A stretch of DNA of 30,408 nucleotides from an uncultured Lachnospiraceae bacterium. GTDB lineage: Bacteria > Bacillota > Clostridia > Lachnospirales > Lachnospiraceae. Positions 12,700 through 20,802 of the stretch are shown piece after piece; position 1 is the first letter of the stretch; each line of letters opens with the position of its first letter. The notes under the pieces were generated by a model, which was not told the DNA's origin, searched no databases, and worked only from the letters and a program-made list of their open reading frames with translations. The position numbers were made by a program, and so were the translations under genes. The DNA lies in the NCBI GenBank assembly GCA_934371505.1, contig CAKRNW010000013.1:1-30408 (forward strand), in the 5' to 3' direction.

Positions 12700-14094
12700 T
12701 TAGTAAATCTTAATCTCAAAGGAGTCTGCCACACAGTTTCTTGCTTCTTTTAAATCAGTGAAGATTCCTTCCTCCAGCATTTGGGACAAAATATTTCCAA
12801 TGGCTGTCGCCTCCCCGGGACCTGCATGAACACTGATGCCCGTGTATTTTGCAGTTAACTCATTCAGGTATGCAGCGTTAGAGCCACCACCGATAATGTT
12901 AATCTTATCGTACTTCACTCCTGTGATTTTCTGGATTTCCTCCAGTTTTTCTGCATAACATTTTGCCAGGGAATTATAAATCACGCTTGCTAATGCAGGC
13001 AGTGTTTCAGGAACCTCCTGATTTGTTTTTCTGCAATAGTCTTTGATTGCTTCCACCATGTCATCCGGTGAGAGGAAGCTTGCATCCTGACAATCTACGA
13101 CCGTCTGAATGGTCTCGCGGGAGGCCTGTTCACACAAATCTCCATAAGACATATCCGGAGCCAGCTGATTACGCACAGACTGAATCATCCAAAGTCCCAT
13201 AATGTTAGCAAGATAGGTAATCTTTCCGTCATATCCGCCTTCGTTTGTGAAGTTTGCTTCTTTACTCTTGGGTGAGCAGTTCGCTTCTGCCATTTCCACA
13301 CCCATCAGCGACCATGTTCCGGAGCTGATATAACAGGTATCCTCTGCATTGGTGGGGATTGCCATTACCGCCGAAGCTGTGTCATGCGTGGGAGGTAATA
13401 CAACCCGGCAGTCATATCCTACCAGTTCCTTTACCTCATCCGTTAAGCTTCCAACGGCAGTTCCCGGCATCCAAATCTTCTGGAAAATTTCTCTGGGAAA
13501 GCCCAGCCGGTCAATCAGCTCATAATCCCAGTCTTTTGTCGCCGGATTTATCAGCTGCGAAGTAGTCGCTTCTGAATATTCCTGTACCTTCTTTCCGCAC
13601 AGCTTAAAATGGAAATAATCCGGAATCATCAGCATTGCTGCAGCTTTTTCCAAATGTTCCGGGTGTGTCTGCTTCACTGCCATCAGCTGGTAAATCGTAT
13701 TATAAATCGCTTTCTGGATCCCAGTTCTTGCATATAAATCATCTTCCGAAATAATTTTATATACTTCTTCATCCATTCCTTCCGTTCTATGATCCCGATA
13801 ACCAACTGTCTGTCCCACAATATGATCTTCTTTATCCAGCAGCACAAAGTCAACGCCCCAGGTATCGACACCAACGCTTACCGGTATCTTGCCAATTTCT
13901 TTGCATTTTTTCATTCCGGCAATAATTTCGTCGAATAATCTTTCAACGTTCCAGCAAAGCGTTCCGTCCACATTATCCATTCCATTCCAGAAACGATATA
14001 CTTCCTCTAATTTGATTTTTCCGTCTTCTACGCTGCCTAAAATATGCCTTCCGCTGGAGGCTCCAATATCAATCGCCAAAAAATATTTGTTCAT
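12700..14094 (-). CDS. FGGY-family sugar kinase (rhamnulokinase/L-fuculokinase type)
   Basis: 464 aa. It has the N-terminal phosphate motif DIGASSGR (9-16), the substrate-region GVDTWGVDFVLLD, PTHDTASAV, the SSGTWSLMG ATP-site loop, and the C-terminal IIGGGSNAAYLNELTA adenosine motif. These are characteristic of the RhaB branch of FGGY kinases. It phosphorylates a deoxyketose (L-fuculose and/or L-rhamnulose) at O1 with ATP. With fucI, fucU and the class II aldolase around it, L-fuculose is the likely substrate; no rhamnose isomerase is in the window. It lies 8 bases before the ParA gene and 14 after the 144-aa gene. Confidence 0.92.
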   Translation of the reverse strand: MNKYFLAIDIGASSGRHILGSVEDGKIKLEEVYRFWNGMDNVDGTLCWNVERLFDEIIAGMKKCKEIGKIPVSVGVDTWGVDFVLLDKEDHIVGQTVGYRDHRTEGMDEEVYKIISEDDLYARTGIQKAIYNTIYQLMAVKQTHPEHLEKAAAMLMIPDYFHFKLCGKKVQEYSEATTSQLINPATKDWDYELIDRLGFPREIFQKIWMPGTAVGSLTDEVKELVGYDCRVVLPPTHDTASAVMAIPTNAEDTCYISSGTWSLMGVEMAEANCSPKSKEANFTNEGGYDGKITYLANIMGLWMIQSVRNQLAPDMSYGDLCEQASRETIQTVVDCQDASFLSPDDMVEAIKDYCRKTNQEVPETLPALASVIYNSLAKCYAEKLEEIQKITGVKYDKINIIGGGSNAAYLNELTAKYTGISVHAGPGEATAIGNILSQMLEEGIFTDLKEARNCVADSFEIKIY

Positions 14095-14108
14095 ATTTTA
14101 CCCCCTTC

Positions 14109-14543
14109 TCAAAAAATTCCGAATACTTTCTCTCTAAATGCTTTATATAGTGTCTCGTAATCCGTATATTTGATTCTACTGTCTTTAAAGCTTCTGCCCC
14201 AGGTATCACACAGGGTATCCGCAAGCAGTTTTGCATGCTCATGATTTCTTTTCAGAATAGTCGGGAACACATAATAAATCATGAAAAAATTAAGATCTGC
14301 CTGTACCGTGCCCTTAATCTTTCCTTTCACCTCATATCGGCTCTTTACGGCTTCCACAAATGCAATGGAAATCTCTTTTGCCGCGATTTCGGGATCCCCT
14401 TTACTCAAATAAGTTTCCATCTCCAAAAAATATGCTTCATTTGCTGCCATAAAATTTTCCATGTTTTCTTCATATTTCTGCTTTTTTAGCTTTTTTAGCT
14501 TTTGTTCCATATCATCAAACATGGTTTCAACCTGATATAACAT
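14109..14543 (-). CDS. 144-aa helical protein of unknown function
   Basis: Not recognised. It is predicted almost wholly alpha-helical. The N-terminal ~30 residues (DDMEQKLKKLKKQKYEENME) have a charged heptad-like pattern suggesting a coiled coil; the rest includes MIYYVFPTILKRNHEHA and ends in aromatic FGIF. No signal peptide, transmembrane segment or cysteine cluster is seen. It sits between fucU and the kinase in the same operon as the ParA ATPase, with no promoter or terminator on either side. It could be a third member of the ParA module or a fucose-pathway accessory protein. Coding is supported by its length, a GAGGAA ribosome binding site and operon spacing. Confidence 0.75.
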   Translation of the reverse strand: MLYQVETMFDDMEQKLKKLKKQKYEENMENFMAANEAYFLEMETYLSKGDPEIAAKEISIAFVEAVKSRYEVKGKIKGTVQADLNFFMIYYVFPTILKRNHEHAKLLADTLCDTWGRSFKDSRIKYTDYETLYKAFREKVFGIF

Positions 14544-14573
14544 AAAATCTGTTTCCTCGCTTTCTGCCTTTTA

Positions 14574-15014
14574 TTATTCTACCACAACGCCCTTCTGCAG
14601 CATGACATTGGCATAAAGAGCTGTCTCACCAGTTGCAATAATCGCATATACTTTTTTTGCCTCATCATAGAAGGCAAAACGCTCTATGTTGCCTACTGCA
14701 TCTGCGCCTCTGTCATCGTATTTTGCAATAATTTCTTTATAGGTATCCCAGATTGGTGTCTCTACGGTATCACCCGGCATTACTTCCATAAGATTTACAG
14801 GTTTTTCCACATAGGTGTCCAATGGGAAAACCTGCAGGATAGCATCTAAGATTTCGGGGACTCCATGTCCGTCACAGCGGATAACGATTGCATCTTTTCC
14901 CATGGATTCTGCAGGAAAATTGCCGTCAGAAATGACTAATCTGTCACTATGTCCCATTTCTGCTAATACCTTTAATAATTCGGGTGAAAGAATTTTAGGA
15001 ATGCCTTTTAACAT
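14574..15014 (-). CDS. fucU: L-fucose mutarotase (RbsD/FucU family)
   Basis: 146 aa (E. coli FucU is 140). It begins MLKGIPKILSPELLKVLAEMGHSDRL, the characteristic FucU/RbsD N-terminus with the conserved His22 and its neighbours. NFPAES, RCDGHGVPEILDAIL, FPLD and the ERFAFYDEAKKVYAIIATGE C-terminal region also match FucU. It interconverts alpha- and beta-L-fucose for the isomerase. It is the first gene of the kinase/ParA operon; a GGGAGG ribosome binding site stands 9 bases before the ATG. Confidence 0.95.
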   Translation of the reverse strand: MLKGIPKILSPELLKVLAEMGHSDRLVISDGNFPAESMGKDAIVIRCDGHGVPEILDAILQVFPLDTYVEKPVNLMEVMPGDTVETPIWDTYKEIIAKYDDRGADAVGNIERFAFYDEAKKVYAIIATGETALYANVMLQKGVVVE

Positions 15015-15049
15015 TTTGTATACCTCCCATAATATGTATTGATGGATTT

Positions 15050-15078
15050 ATTATAATATAATTTGCACAATATAAAAA
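15050..15078 (-). promoter_or_regulatory. Promoter of the fucU-kinase-ParA operon (weak -35)
   Basis: On the minus strand TATAAT (15055-15050) with a poor -35, TTTTTA, 17 bases upstream. The TTTGCACA element (15062-15069) lies between the hexamers. A weak -35 plus an overlapping element suggests activator or repressor control. Confidence 0.5.
15062..15069. promoter_or_regulatory. TTTGCACA element, copy 1 (fucU promoter)
   Basis: The context is ATAATTTGCACAATAT, read on plus. It is one of four intergenic copies in the fucose region and is embedded in the fucU promoter. Confidence 0.45.
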
Positions 15079-15108
15079 GAGTGTATTGTATTGTCAGATA
15101 CTGTTATC

Positions 15109-15136
15109 AAAAAGGGACCGGATATATCCGATCCCT
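15109..15136 (-). terminator. Rho-independent terminator of the fucose ABC transporter operon
   Basis: The stem is AGGGATCGGATA/TATCCGGTCCCT on the minus strand (15136-15113), with one mismatch, followed by TTTTT (15113-15109). It lies 40 bases after the binding-protein stop and upstream of the fucU promoter. Confidence 0.85.
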
Positions 15137-15176
15137 AATTTTAACCTATTCACTTTAAATGTATCAAAGATACAGA

Positions 15177-16361
15177 TTAGTCATAAAGGTTTGGAGCGAT
15201 ATTTTCGTCTTCCATGTTATCTGCATTATACCAGTAACCATCCATAGGGATATCTTCTACTGTTTTACCGTTGCAGACATCTACTAATGTGTAGATAGTT
15301 TTGTAACCCATCATTAAAGGAGACTGTGTTACGGAACCGATTAATTTACCGCCTTTAATAGCTGCTTTCTGAGGTGTACCAGCATCGAAACCAGCACCGA
15401 TGATTCCCGCTGCAGGATCTGTTGCTAATTTGTTTAAGGTTTCGTTAGCGGTGATAACACCTTCAGCTGTTGTCTGGTTGGAACCGAAGATAGCGATTGT
15501 GTCAGCTTTGGACATAATCTTGTTAGCCTCTGTGGTTGCTAAATCTACAGTAGTCTGAGCAGGAACACCAACCTCGATGATAACTTCTGCAGTCTTCTCA
15601 TCACCCTTGTCAGAGCAGTTATTTACGTAGAATTCGTTACCAACTACTGCAACTTTTTTGCCATCAGCTGTGCAAAGCTTAATCATCTCATCGATGAATC
15701 CAAGTCCACGCTGCTGGATGTTAAGAGCTGTAGCATCCTGGTTAACTTCACCGATTCTTACCGGTTTGTCTACGGTAGCTGCTGCAACAACATCTTTGAT
15801 AACAGGATACATATTTGTAGCTGCGCAAGCGCCTGCTGCGATGTTATCTGTTGCAACGGTTGCTACTACAGCGCCTTCGGGAGCATCAGCTACACCTGTA
15901 TCGAAACATACTACAGGAATACCAGCATTCAGAGCTGCTGTAAGAGAATCAAGTACGGAATTTGTATCACATGCTGCCAGACCAATTCCATCCGGAGCTT
16001 TCTGGATAGCATCGTTGATCATCTGAACCTGATCAGCGATATCGGACTCGTTTGCAGGTCCGTTAGCGTTTGCAGTTACACCTAACTCCTCACAAGCTTG
16101 TTCGATACCCTGAACGGCTGCCTGCCAGTATGTAGACTGGAAGCTCTTAACGATTACTTCAAAGTGATAATCGTTGCTTTCTGCCTCAGCGGGAGCGGTT
16201 GTCTCTGCAGAAGCGGTTGTCTCTGCAGAAGCGGTTGTCTCTGCGGTAGCGGTTGTTTCAGCAGGTGCAGTAGTTGCAGTTCCACTATTAGAAGATCCAC
16301 ATCCTACCATTGAGAGTGTCATTGCTGTACCAAGTACAATGGCCAAAATTCTCTTTTTCAT
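15177..16361 (-). CDS. CUT2-family sugar-binding lipoprotein (ABC transporter, probably L-fucose)
   Basis: 394 aa. A lipoprotein signal peptide MKKRILAIVLGTAMTLSMVGCG puts the lipidated Cys at 21. A low-complexity Thr/Ala/Glu linker (~30-62, repeated AETTAS) tethers the domain to the membrane. The rest is a periplasmic-binding-protein type I fold (RbsB-like): EVIVKSFQSTYWQAAVQGIEQA, NDAIQKAPDGIGLAA, GIPVVCFDTG, IAIFGSNQTTAEG. It ends with the transporter's terminator. The substrate is assigned from context (fucI, fucU, kinase); sequence alone only says monosaccharide. It is encoded last, after both permeases and the ATPase. Confidence 0.92.
   Translation of the reverse strand: MKKRILAIVLGTAMTLSMVGCGSSNSGTATTAPAETTATAETTASAETTASAETTAPAEAESNDYHFEVIVKSFQSTYWQAAVQGIEQACEELGVTANANGPANESDIADQVQMINDAIQKAPDGIGLAACDTNSVLDSLTAALNAGIPVVCFDTGVADAPEGAVVATVATDNIAAGACAATNMYPVIKDVVAAATVDKPVRIGEVNQDATALNIQQRGLGFIDEMIKLCTADGKKVAVVGNEFYVNNCSDKGDEKTAEVIIEVGVPAQTTVDLATTEANKIMSKADTIAIFGSNQTTAEGVITANETLNKLATDPAAGIIGAGFDAGTPQKAAIKGGKLIGSVTQSPLMMGYKTIYTLVDVCNGKTVEDIPMDGYWYNADNMEDENIAPNLYD
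16195..16266. repeat. Four tandem 18-bp units in the binding-protein linker
   Basis: Units start at 16195, 16213, 16231 and 16249 (GCGGTTGTCTCTGCAGAA and variants; the first two are identical). They encode the repeated SAETTA hexapeptide of the lipoprotein linker. Copy number may vary by slippage without breaking the frame. Confidence 0.9.
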
Positions 16362-16438
16362 TTTTTGTTTCCTCCTTTGGGGGTTTAAAATTATCTATAT
16401 GAAGTCTGATGACATCATATCAATTTAAGATATTACCA

Positions 16439-17407
16439 TTATTTTTTCTTTTTTACAACATCAATTAATACGGCACCAATCAGAACAAGACCGGTAAAAA
16501 TCTGCTGCCAGTTTGCCTGTAAGCCAATGAACGGCAAGCCAACCTTCATCAGTGTGATAACGAGTACACCGAGAAATGCTCCTGCGATTGTACCAACACC
16601 ACCACTGGCAGACACACCGCCGACAATCGCTCCGCCGATGGCATCAAGCTCGAATCCTGCACCCGAACCGGGATAAATCGTTACATAGGTTGCAGAATAC
16701 GCAATCGCTGCAAGTCCTGCAAAGAAACCGGAAATCACATAGGCAAAAACATGATAAAATTTCACATTTACACCTGCTAATTTTGTTGCCTCTTTGTTAC
16801 TTCCGATAGCGATTGTATAGCGGCCGATTTTGGTATGTTTTAAAATAAAGTTCATCAGAATTACCAGTGCAATAACAAGCACAATACCAATAGGAATTAC
16901 TTTTCCATTGGCGGTAAACCGGAAAATCTTTCTGAACCATCCTTCCGGCTCTAAGGAAGAGGGCCATGAAACACCAAATCCACCACTAAGCAGGGAACCA
17001 AGTCCTCTTGTAATCATGCAGGTACAAAGTGTTGCAAGGAAGGGCGGCAGTTCCATAAATGCTACCAGAAAACCATTTAAAACACCAATCAGTATACTAA
17101 GCACTAAGCATGCCAGCAATGCCACTATTACCGGTACATCTTTGTGTACAATCAGGTATCCTCCAAACAGGGAGTAACAGATCAGACCTGTTCCTATGGA
17201 GAGGTCTACACCTCCGGTAATCAATGGGAAGGTTACACCGATTGCCATAAGTGCAATGTAGTAAGACATATCCAATACACTTACAAATGTTGAATAGGTT
17301 CTAAATGTAGGACTAAGAATACTGAAGATTGCAATCATCACAATGATGATGCCGACCACCATGGCTTCACGTCCATTTATTTTACCAAAGTTTTTTTTCT
17401 TTGACAT
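16439..17407 (-). CDS. CUT2 sugar ABC transporter permease (RbsC-like), second permease
   Basis: 322 aa from the ATG at 17407, chosen because AGGAGG (17417-17422) stands 9 bases upstream; an in-frame ATG at 17443 would overlap the ATPase gene. It is hydrophobic throughout, with about 8-10 membrane spans (VVGIIIVMIAIFSILSPTF, PVIVALLACLVLSILIGVLN). Family motifs include GGVDLSIG, FLATLCTCMITRGLG, GSNKEATKLAGV and AIGGAIVGGVSASGG. It pairs with the permease at 18949-19923, probably as a heterodimer serving one ATPase. Confidence 0.92.
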   Translation of the reverse strand: MSKKKNFGKINGREAMVVGIIIVMIAIFSILSPTFRTYSTFVSVLDMSYYIALMAIGVTFPLITGGVDLSIGTGLICYSLFGGYLIVHKDVPVIVALLACLVLSILIGVLNGFLVAFMELPPFLATLCTCMITRGLGSLLSGGFGVSWPSSLEPEGWFRKIFRFTANGKVIPIGIVLVIALVILMNFILKHTKIGRYTIAIGSNKEATKLAGVNVKFYHVFAYVISGFFAGLAAIAYSATYVTIYPGSGAGFELDAIGGAIVGGVSASGGVGTIAGAFLGVLVITLMKVGLPFIGLQANWQQIFTGLVLIGAVLIDVVKKKK

Positions 17408-17420
17408 CTTCCTTATCCTC

Positions 17421-18917
17421 CTAGTTAATCTCACGAGTTGCAAGATTCATAATCTTTTCCTGCGTTGCTTCCGCAATGTCAATCTCACCTGTTTTCTTAC
17501 CTTCGCACATGACCACGATACGGTCGCTCATACGAAGGATCTCTGTCATCTCAGATGAAATCATGATAATGGATTTACCTTCTGCCGCCAATTTGTTCAT
17601 CAATTTGTAAATTTCATTTTTGGCACCTACATCAATACCCCTTGTAGGCTCATCAAAGATAAGGATATCACTGTCACGGGTCAGCCATTTCGCAATAACT
17701 ACCTTCTGCTGGTTACCACCAGATAAGTTTACAACTAACTGATCTACATTAGGAGTTTTGGTTGCCAGCGCATCTACATATTTCTGCGCTACCTCTGCTT
17801 CTTTCTTTTTGTTAATGAAAATACCTTTCATAAACTGGTGCAGCGTAGCCAAGGTTGTATTTTCCGCAACCGTCTTCTGAATTGTCACACCATATCTCTT
17901 TCTATCCTCTGAAAGGTATCCGATACCACACTTAACAGCATCCTCCGGACTGTTGATTGTCACTTTTTTACCATTAACGTAGATATCTCCGCTCTCCTTC
18001 GGGTCTGCTCCAAATAAAGCTCTGGCTGTTTCTGTACGTCCTGCGCCCATCAGTCCGGAGAAACCAAGAATTTCACCCTTGTGAAGCTCAAAGCTGACAT
18101 CCTGCACCATCTTGCCTGCATTCAGATGTTCTACTTTTAATACAACCGGTGCATCCTTTGGTACAGCACTTTCCGTCTTGGGATCCTCATAAATGACACG
18201 ACCAACCATCATGTTGATGATATCTTCCTTCGTGCATTCATTTGTGATCAGTGTTCCAACGTACATACCGTCACGCATCACGGTAACCCGGTCTGTTATT
18301 ACCTTGATTTCATCCATACGATGGGATATATATACCATCGCAATATCTTTCTTCTTCAAATCCCTGATGATTTTAAACATTTCTTCAATTTCCGCCTCTG
18401 TAAGCGCTGCGGAAGGCTCATCAAAGATAATTACTTTTGCATCAAAGGAAACTGCTTTTGCAATCTCACACATCTGCTGTTTTCCAACTGTCAGATTGGA
18501 CATTTTTTCTTTTGGATCAATATCTACATTCAATCGATCAAACAGTTTTTTTGCTTCTTCATTCATCTTCTTGTCATCGATTGTAATGCCCTTTTTGAAC
18601 TCTCGTCCAATGAACAGGTTCTGCGCTACTGTTAAATGCCCCAGCATGTTCAGCTCCTGATGCACGATAACAATACCGGCATCCTGCGCCTCTTTTGTAT
18701 TTTTGAACTCGACTTCTTTTCCCTCGTATGTAATAACACCGGAATCTTTTCTATAGATACCTGTCAGCACCTTCATCAATGTGGATTTACCCGCACCGTT
18801 CTCACCCATCAGTGCAAGAACTTCGCCTTTTCTCACTTCCAGATTGACATGGTCTAACGCATGAACACCAGGAAACGATTTATCGATATCTTTCATCGTT
18901 AAAATAATATCACCCAT
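17421..18917 (-). CDS. CUT2 sugar ABC transporter ATPase with two ABC domains (RbsA/MglA-like)
   Basis: 498 aa with two nucleotide-binding halves. Half 1: Walker A GENGAGKST (38-46), signature region LTVGKQQMCEIAKA (degenerate), Walker B VIIFDEPSAAL. Half 2: degenerate Walker A GLMGAGRTETAR, intact signature LSGGNQQKVVIAKWL, Walker B ILIFDEPTRGID. One competent and one degenerate site is normal for this family. It energises the two flanking permeases. Confidence 0.95.
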   Translation of the reverse strand: MGDIILTMKDIDKSFPGVHALDHVNLEVRKGEVLALMGENGAGKSTLMKVLTGIYRKDSGVITYEGKEVEFKNTKEAQDAGIVIVHQELNMLGHLTVAQNLFIGREFKKGITIDDKKMNEEAKKLFDRLNVDIDPKEKMSNLTVGKQQMCEIAKAVSFDAKVIIFDEPSAALTEAEIEEMFKIIRDLKKKDIAMVYISHRMDEIKVITDRVTVMRDGMYVGTLITNECTKEDIINMMVGRVIYEDPKTESAVPKDAPVVLKVEHLNAGKMVQDVSFELHKGEILGFSGLMGAGRTETARALFGADPKESGDIYVNGKKVTINSPEDAVKCGIGYLSEDRKRYGVTIQKTVAENTTLATLHQFMKGIFINKKKEAEVAQKYVDALATKTPNVDQLVVNLSGGNQQKVVIAKWLTRDSDILIFDEPTRGIDVGAKNEIYKLMNKLAAEGKSIIMISSEMTEILRMSDRIVVMCEGKKTGEIDIAEATQEKIMNLATREIN

Positions 18918-18948
18918 TATTCTTACCTATCCTTTCTTCACACTATCA

Positions 18949-19923
18949 TTAATTCTTTCTACGTCTTGCAGATACATCTGCATAAACGGCTACAATAACA
19001 ATTATTCCTGTAATAATGAACTGATAGTCCTTCGAGAATCCAAGGGCAAGAATACCCTGCTGTAACAGAGAGATGATAAGTACACCAATCACAGTACCGC
19101 CAATAGATGCCAGTCCGCCTGCCATGGATGTTCCACCCATAACACATCCTGCAATCGCTTCGTTGTTATACTGGTCACCGTAACCAGGCTGTACGGTTGT
19201 ATAAGCGCCAACATAGAAGACAGCAGCTATACCAACGAGGACACCGCAGATCACATACGCCAGCATTTCCCATTTCTTTACATCAACACCAGAAAGTCTG
19301 ACTGCCTCTTTGTTACTTCCAAGGCAGAGGATATAACGTCCGGCTTTTGTCTTATTCAAAATAATTCCGCAGATAATAGCAGCAGCAAGGAAAATAATAA
19401 GTCCTGTGGGAACATTTCCTATTTTTACAAAATTTCTATACCAGCCATTGGCATCGGATGACTGAGGCCAGCTCACAGACTGCGTCTTTGTGAATACGGC
19501 TGCAATACCTTTGGAAATGTTCATGCTTGCCATGGATACGATAAATGGCGGAATATTCCAGTATGCCACAAGATATCCATTGAAGATACCGAACAGAAGA
19601 CCAATCGCTACACTTAAAAGCAGGGCGGCAGCCATCGGCAGTCCATGTGTCAGGAAACTATAACCGGACACCAGCGCACAGCAGAACATTACCGGACCAA
19701 TAGAGAAATCAATACCGCCTGTTGCAATAACAAAGGTTACACCCAGGGAAAGGAATCCCAGAAAGTAAACATAGTTCATTGTGTCCATGATACGGGATGT
19801 TCCAAAGAACTTACCCCCGGTCAGTAAACCAAATGCCAGGTACATTACCAGCATTACAAGAATCAGGATAATTCTGTTAAAGCCTACTTTTTTTACAAAT
19901 GCGTTTTGTTTAATTTTTTCCAC
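18949..19923 (-). CDS. CUT2 sugar ABC transporter permease (RbsC-like), first permease
   Basis: 324 aa with multiple membrane spans. Family motifs: ATGGIDFSIGPVMF, IPPFIVSMASMNISKGIA, GSNKEAVRLSGVDVKKWE, AGCVMGGTSMAGG. It is the first gene of the transporter operon. The strong promoter at 19991-20019 lies 68 bases upstream, and an AGGTAAAAG ribosome binding region precedes the ATG. It is divergent enough from the second permease to indicate an old heterodimer rather than a recent duplication. Confidence 0.93.
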   Translation of the reverse strand: MEKIKQNAFVKKVGFNRIILILVMLVMYLAFGLLTGGKFFGTSRIMDTMNYVYFLGFLSLGVTFVIATGGIDFSIGPVMFCCALVSGYSFLTHGLPMAAALLLSVAIGLLFGIFNGYLVAYWNIPPFIVSMASMNISKGIAAVFTKTQSVSWPQSSDANGWYRNFVKIGNVPTGLIIFLAAAIICGIILNKTKAGRYILCLGSNKEAVRLSGVDVKKWEMLAYVICGVLVGIAAVFYVGAYTTVQPGYGDQYNNEAIAGCVMGGTSMAGGLASIGGTVIGVLIISLLQQGILALGFSKDYQFIITGIIVIVAVYADVSARRRKN

Positions 19924-19990
19924 TTGCTTTTACCTCCATAGTTGATTGCATAACAAAATTCTCGTGCCTCAACTCTCTCGTATTGTTGAT

Positions 19991-20019
19991 AGTATATAAT
20001 CAATTCATTTTTCAGTCAA
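19991..20019 (-). promoter_or_regulatory. Sigma-A-type promoter of the fucose ABC transporter operon
   Basis: Minus strand TTGACT (20019-20014), a 17-base spacer and TATACT (19996-19991). A TTTGCACA element is centred about 95 bases upstream of the predicted start. Near-consensus elements suggest strong expression. Confidence 0.75.
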
Positions 20020-20075
20020 GGAATTACCGACATTATTCACAAATACAGATCAAGTAATGAATATCTTTCCATTTT

Positions 20076-20083
20076 TTTGCACA
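20076..20083. promoter_or_regulatory. TTTGCACA element, copy 2 (transporter/lipoprotein intergenic region)
   Basis: The context is TTTTTTTGCACAATACG. It lies in the divergent region between the transporter operon and the small lipoprotein gene, upstream of both promoters, so it could act on either. Confidence 0.4.
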
Positions 20084-20113
20084 ATACGTTATACTTTATT
20101 TTTTTCAATATTC

Positions 20114-20142
20114 TTGTTTTCATGTCATGCATATTGTACAAT
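20114..20142 (+). promoter_or_regulatory. Candidate promoter of the small lipoprotein gene
   Basis: TTGTTT (20114-20119), a 17-base spacer and TACAAT (20137-20142). A perfect 12-base palindrome TATTGTACAATA (20132-20143) covers the -10 element and may be a repressor site. Confidence 0.45.
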
Positions 20143-20186
20143 AACCGAGTATGAAATCATCCATAAAATTACTACGGAGGTTATTT

Positions 20187-20699
20187 ATGAAACGGTTACA
20201 AAAATCTTTCACACTGCTTTTCATCATTACAATCAGTCTTGTCGTTTGTAGTTGTGGGCAAACTCAAAAACCGGAATGTCCCTTTACAGAAATCACATGG
20301 GAAAACACTCTGGATGAGGTATTAGCCCTGGAGGGTGAACCCCTGGATTCTTATCCTTCCACTTATTCCGGAACTACTTATACTTTTAACAAAGATTTTC
20401 ATGACATGTCGGGAACCATTAAGTATATGTTCGATGACAATGACAAACTAATGAGCATGGCATGGGTATACATTCCAGAGTCAGAGGATGATCTGGAATA
20501 TGCTTATCAAACCCTTTGTGATGAAACTAACCAATTATATGGTGAGAGCGGTTTTAATTCTGATATGGGAACTGCCAAGGGCAATGTGTGGTACCTGGAA
20601 GACGGAAATATCGTCATAGGTGTTATGTCGACAGGTGTGAATGAGGCTGTCCAGTACCAGTTCTTCCATCCGGATGTATCAGATACGAAACCACAATAA
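20187..20699 (+). CDS. Small lipoprotein of unknown function
   Basis: 170 aa from ATG 20187, chosen because GGAGG (20176-20180) stands 6 bases before it. The signal peptide MKRLQKSFTLLFIITISLVV is followed by CSCG, giving a lipid-anchored Cys. The mature part has no recognised domain; a TWENTLDEVLALEGEPL...YTF pattern loosely recalls BamE/SmpA-like small outer-surface lipoprotein folds (weak). It is acidic and rich in Asp/Glu/Tyr. It is divergent from the fucose transporter operon and convergent with fucI, sharing a terminator with it. A role in sugar capture is possible but unsupported. Confidence 0.8.
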   Translation: MKRLQKSFTLLFIITISLVVCSCGQTQKPECPFTEITWENTLDEVLALEGEPLDSYPSTYSGTTYTFNKDFHDMSGTIKYMFDDNDKLMSMAWVYIPESEDDLEYAYQTLCDETNQLYGESGFNSDMGTAKGNVWYLEDGNIVIGVMSTGVNEAVQYQFFHPDVSDTKPQ

Positions 20700-20735
20700 T
20701 TTATAAAAAGCATCCACGGTGCTGCAAGGTGCATA

Positions 20736-20772
20736 AAAAAGTCGGGAATCGGTTTCAGATTCCCGACTTTTT
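20736..20772. terminator. Bidirectional rho-independent terminator
   Basis: A perfect 15-base stem AAAAAGTCGGGAATC / GATTCCCGACTTTTT with a 7-base loop. It serves the plus lipoprotein gene and the minus fucI gene. Confidence 0.92.
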
Positions 20773-20802
20773 ATCTGAATTTTATTTCAGCTAATGACTA
20801 TT

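Noticed and set aside
15669..15676. TGTGCAAA (reverse of the element) inside the binding-protein gene
   Set aside because: It is coding sequence with no promoter nearby; treated as chance.
16195..16266. Regular 18-bp repeats as a possible CRISPR-like array
   Set aside because: Units are contiguous without spacers and encode the in-frame SAETTA linker of a lipoprotein.
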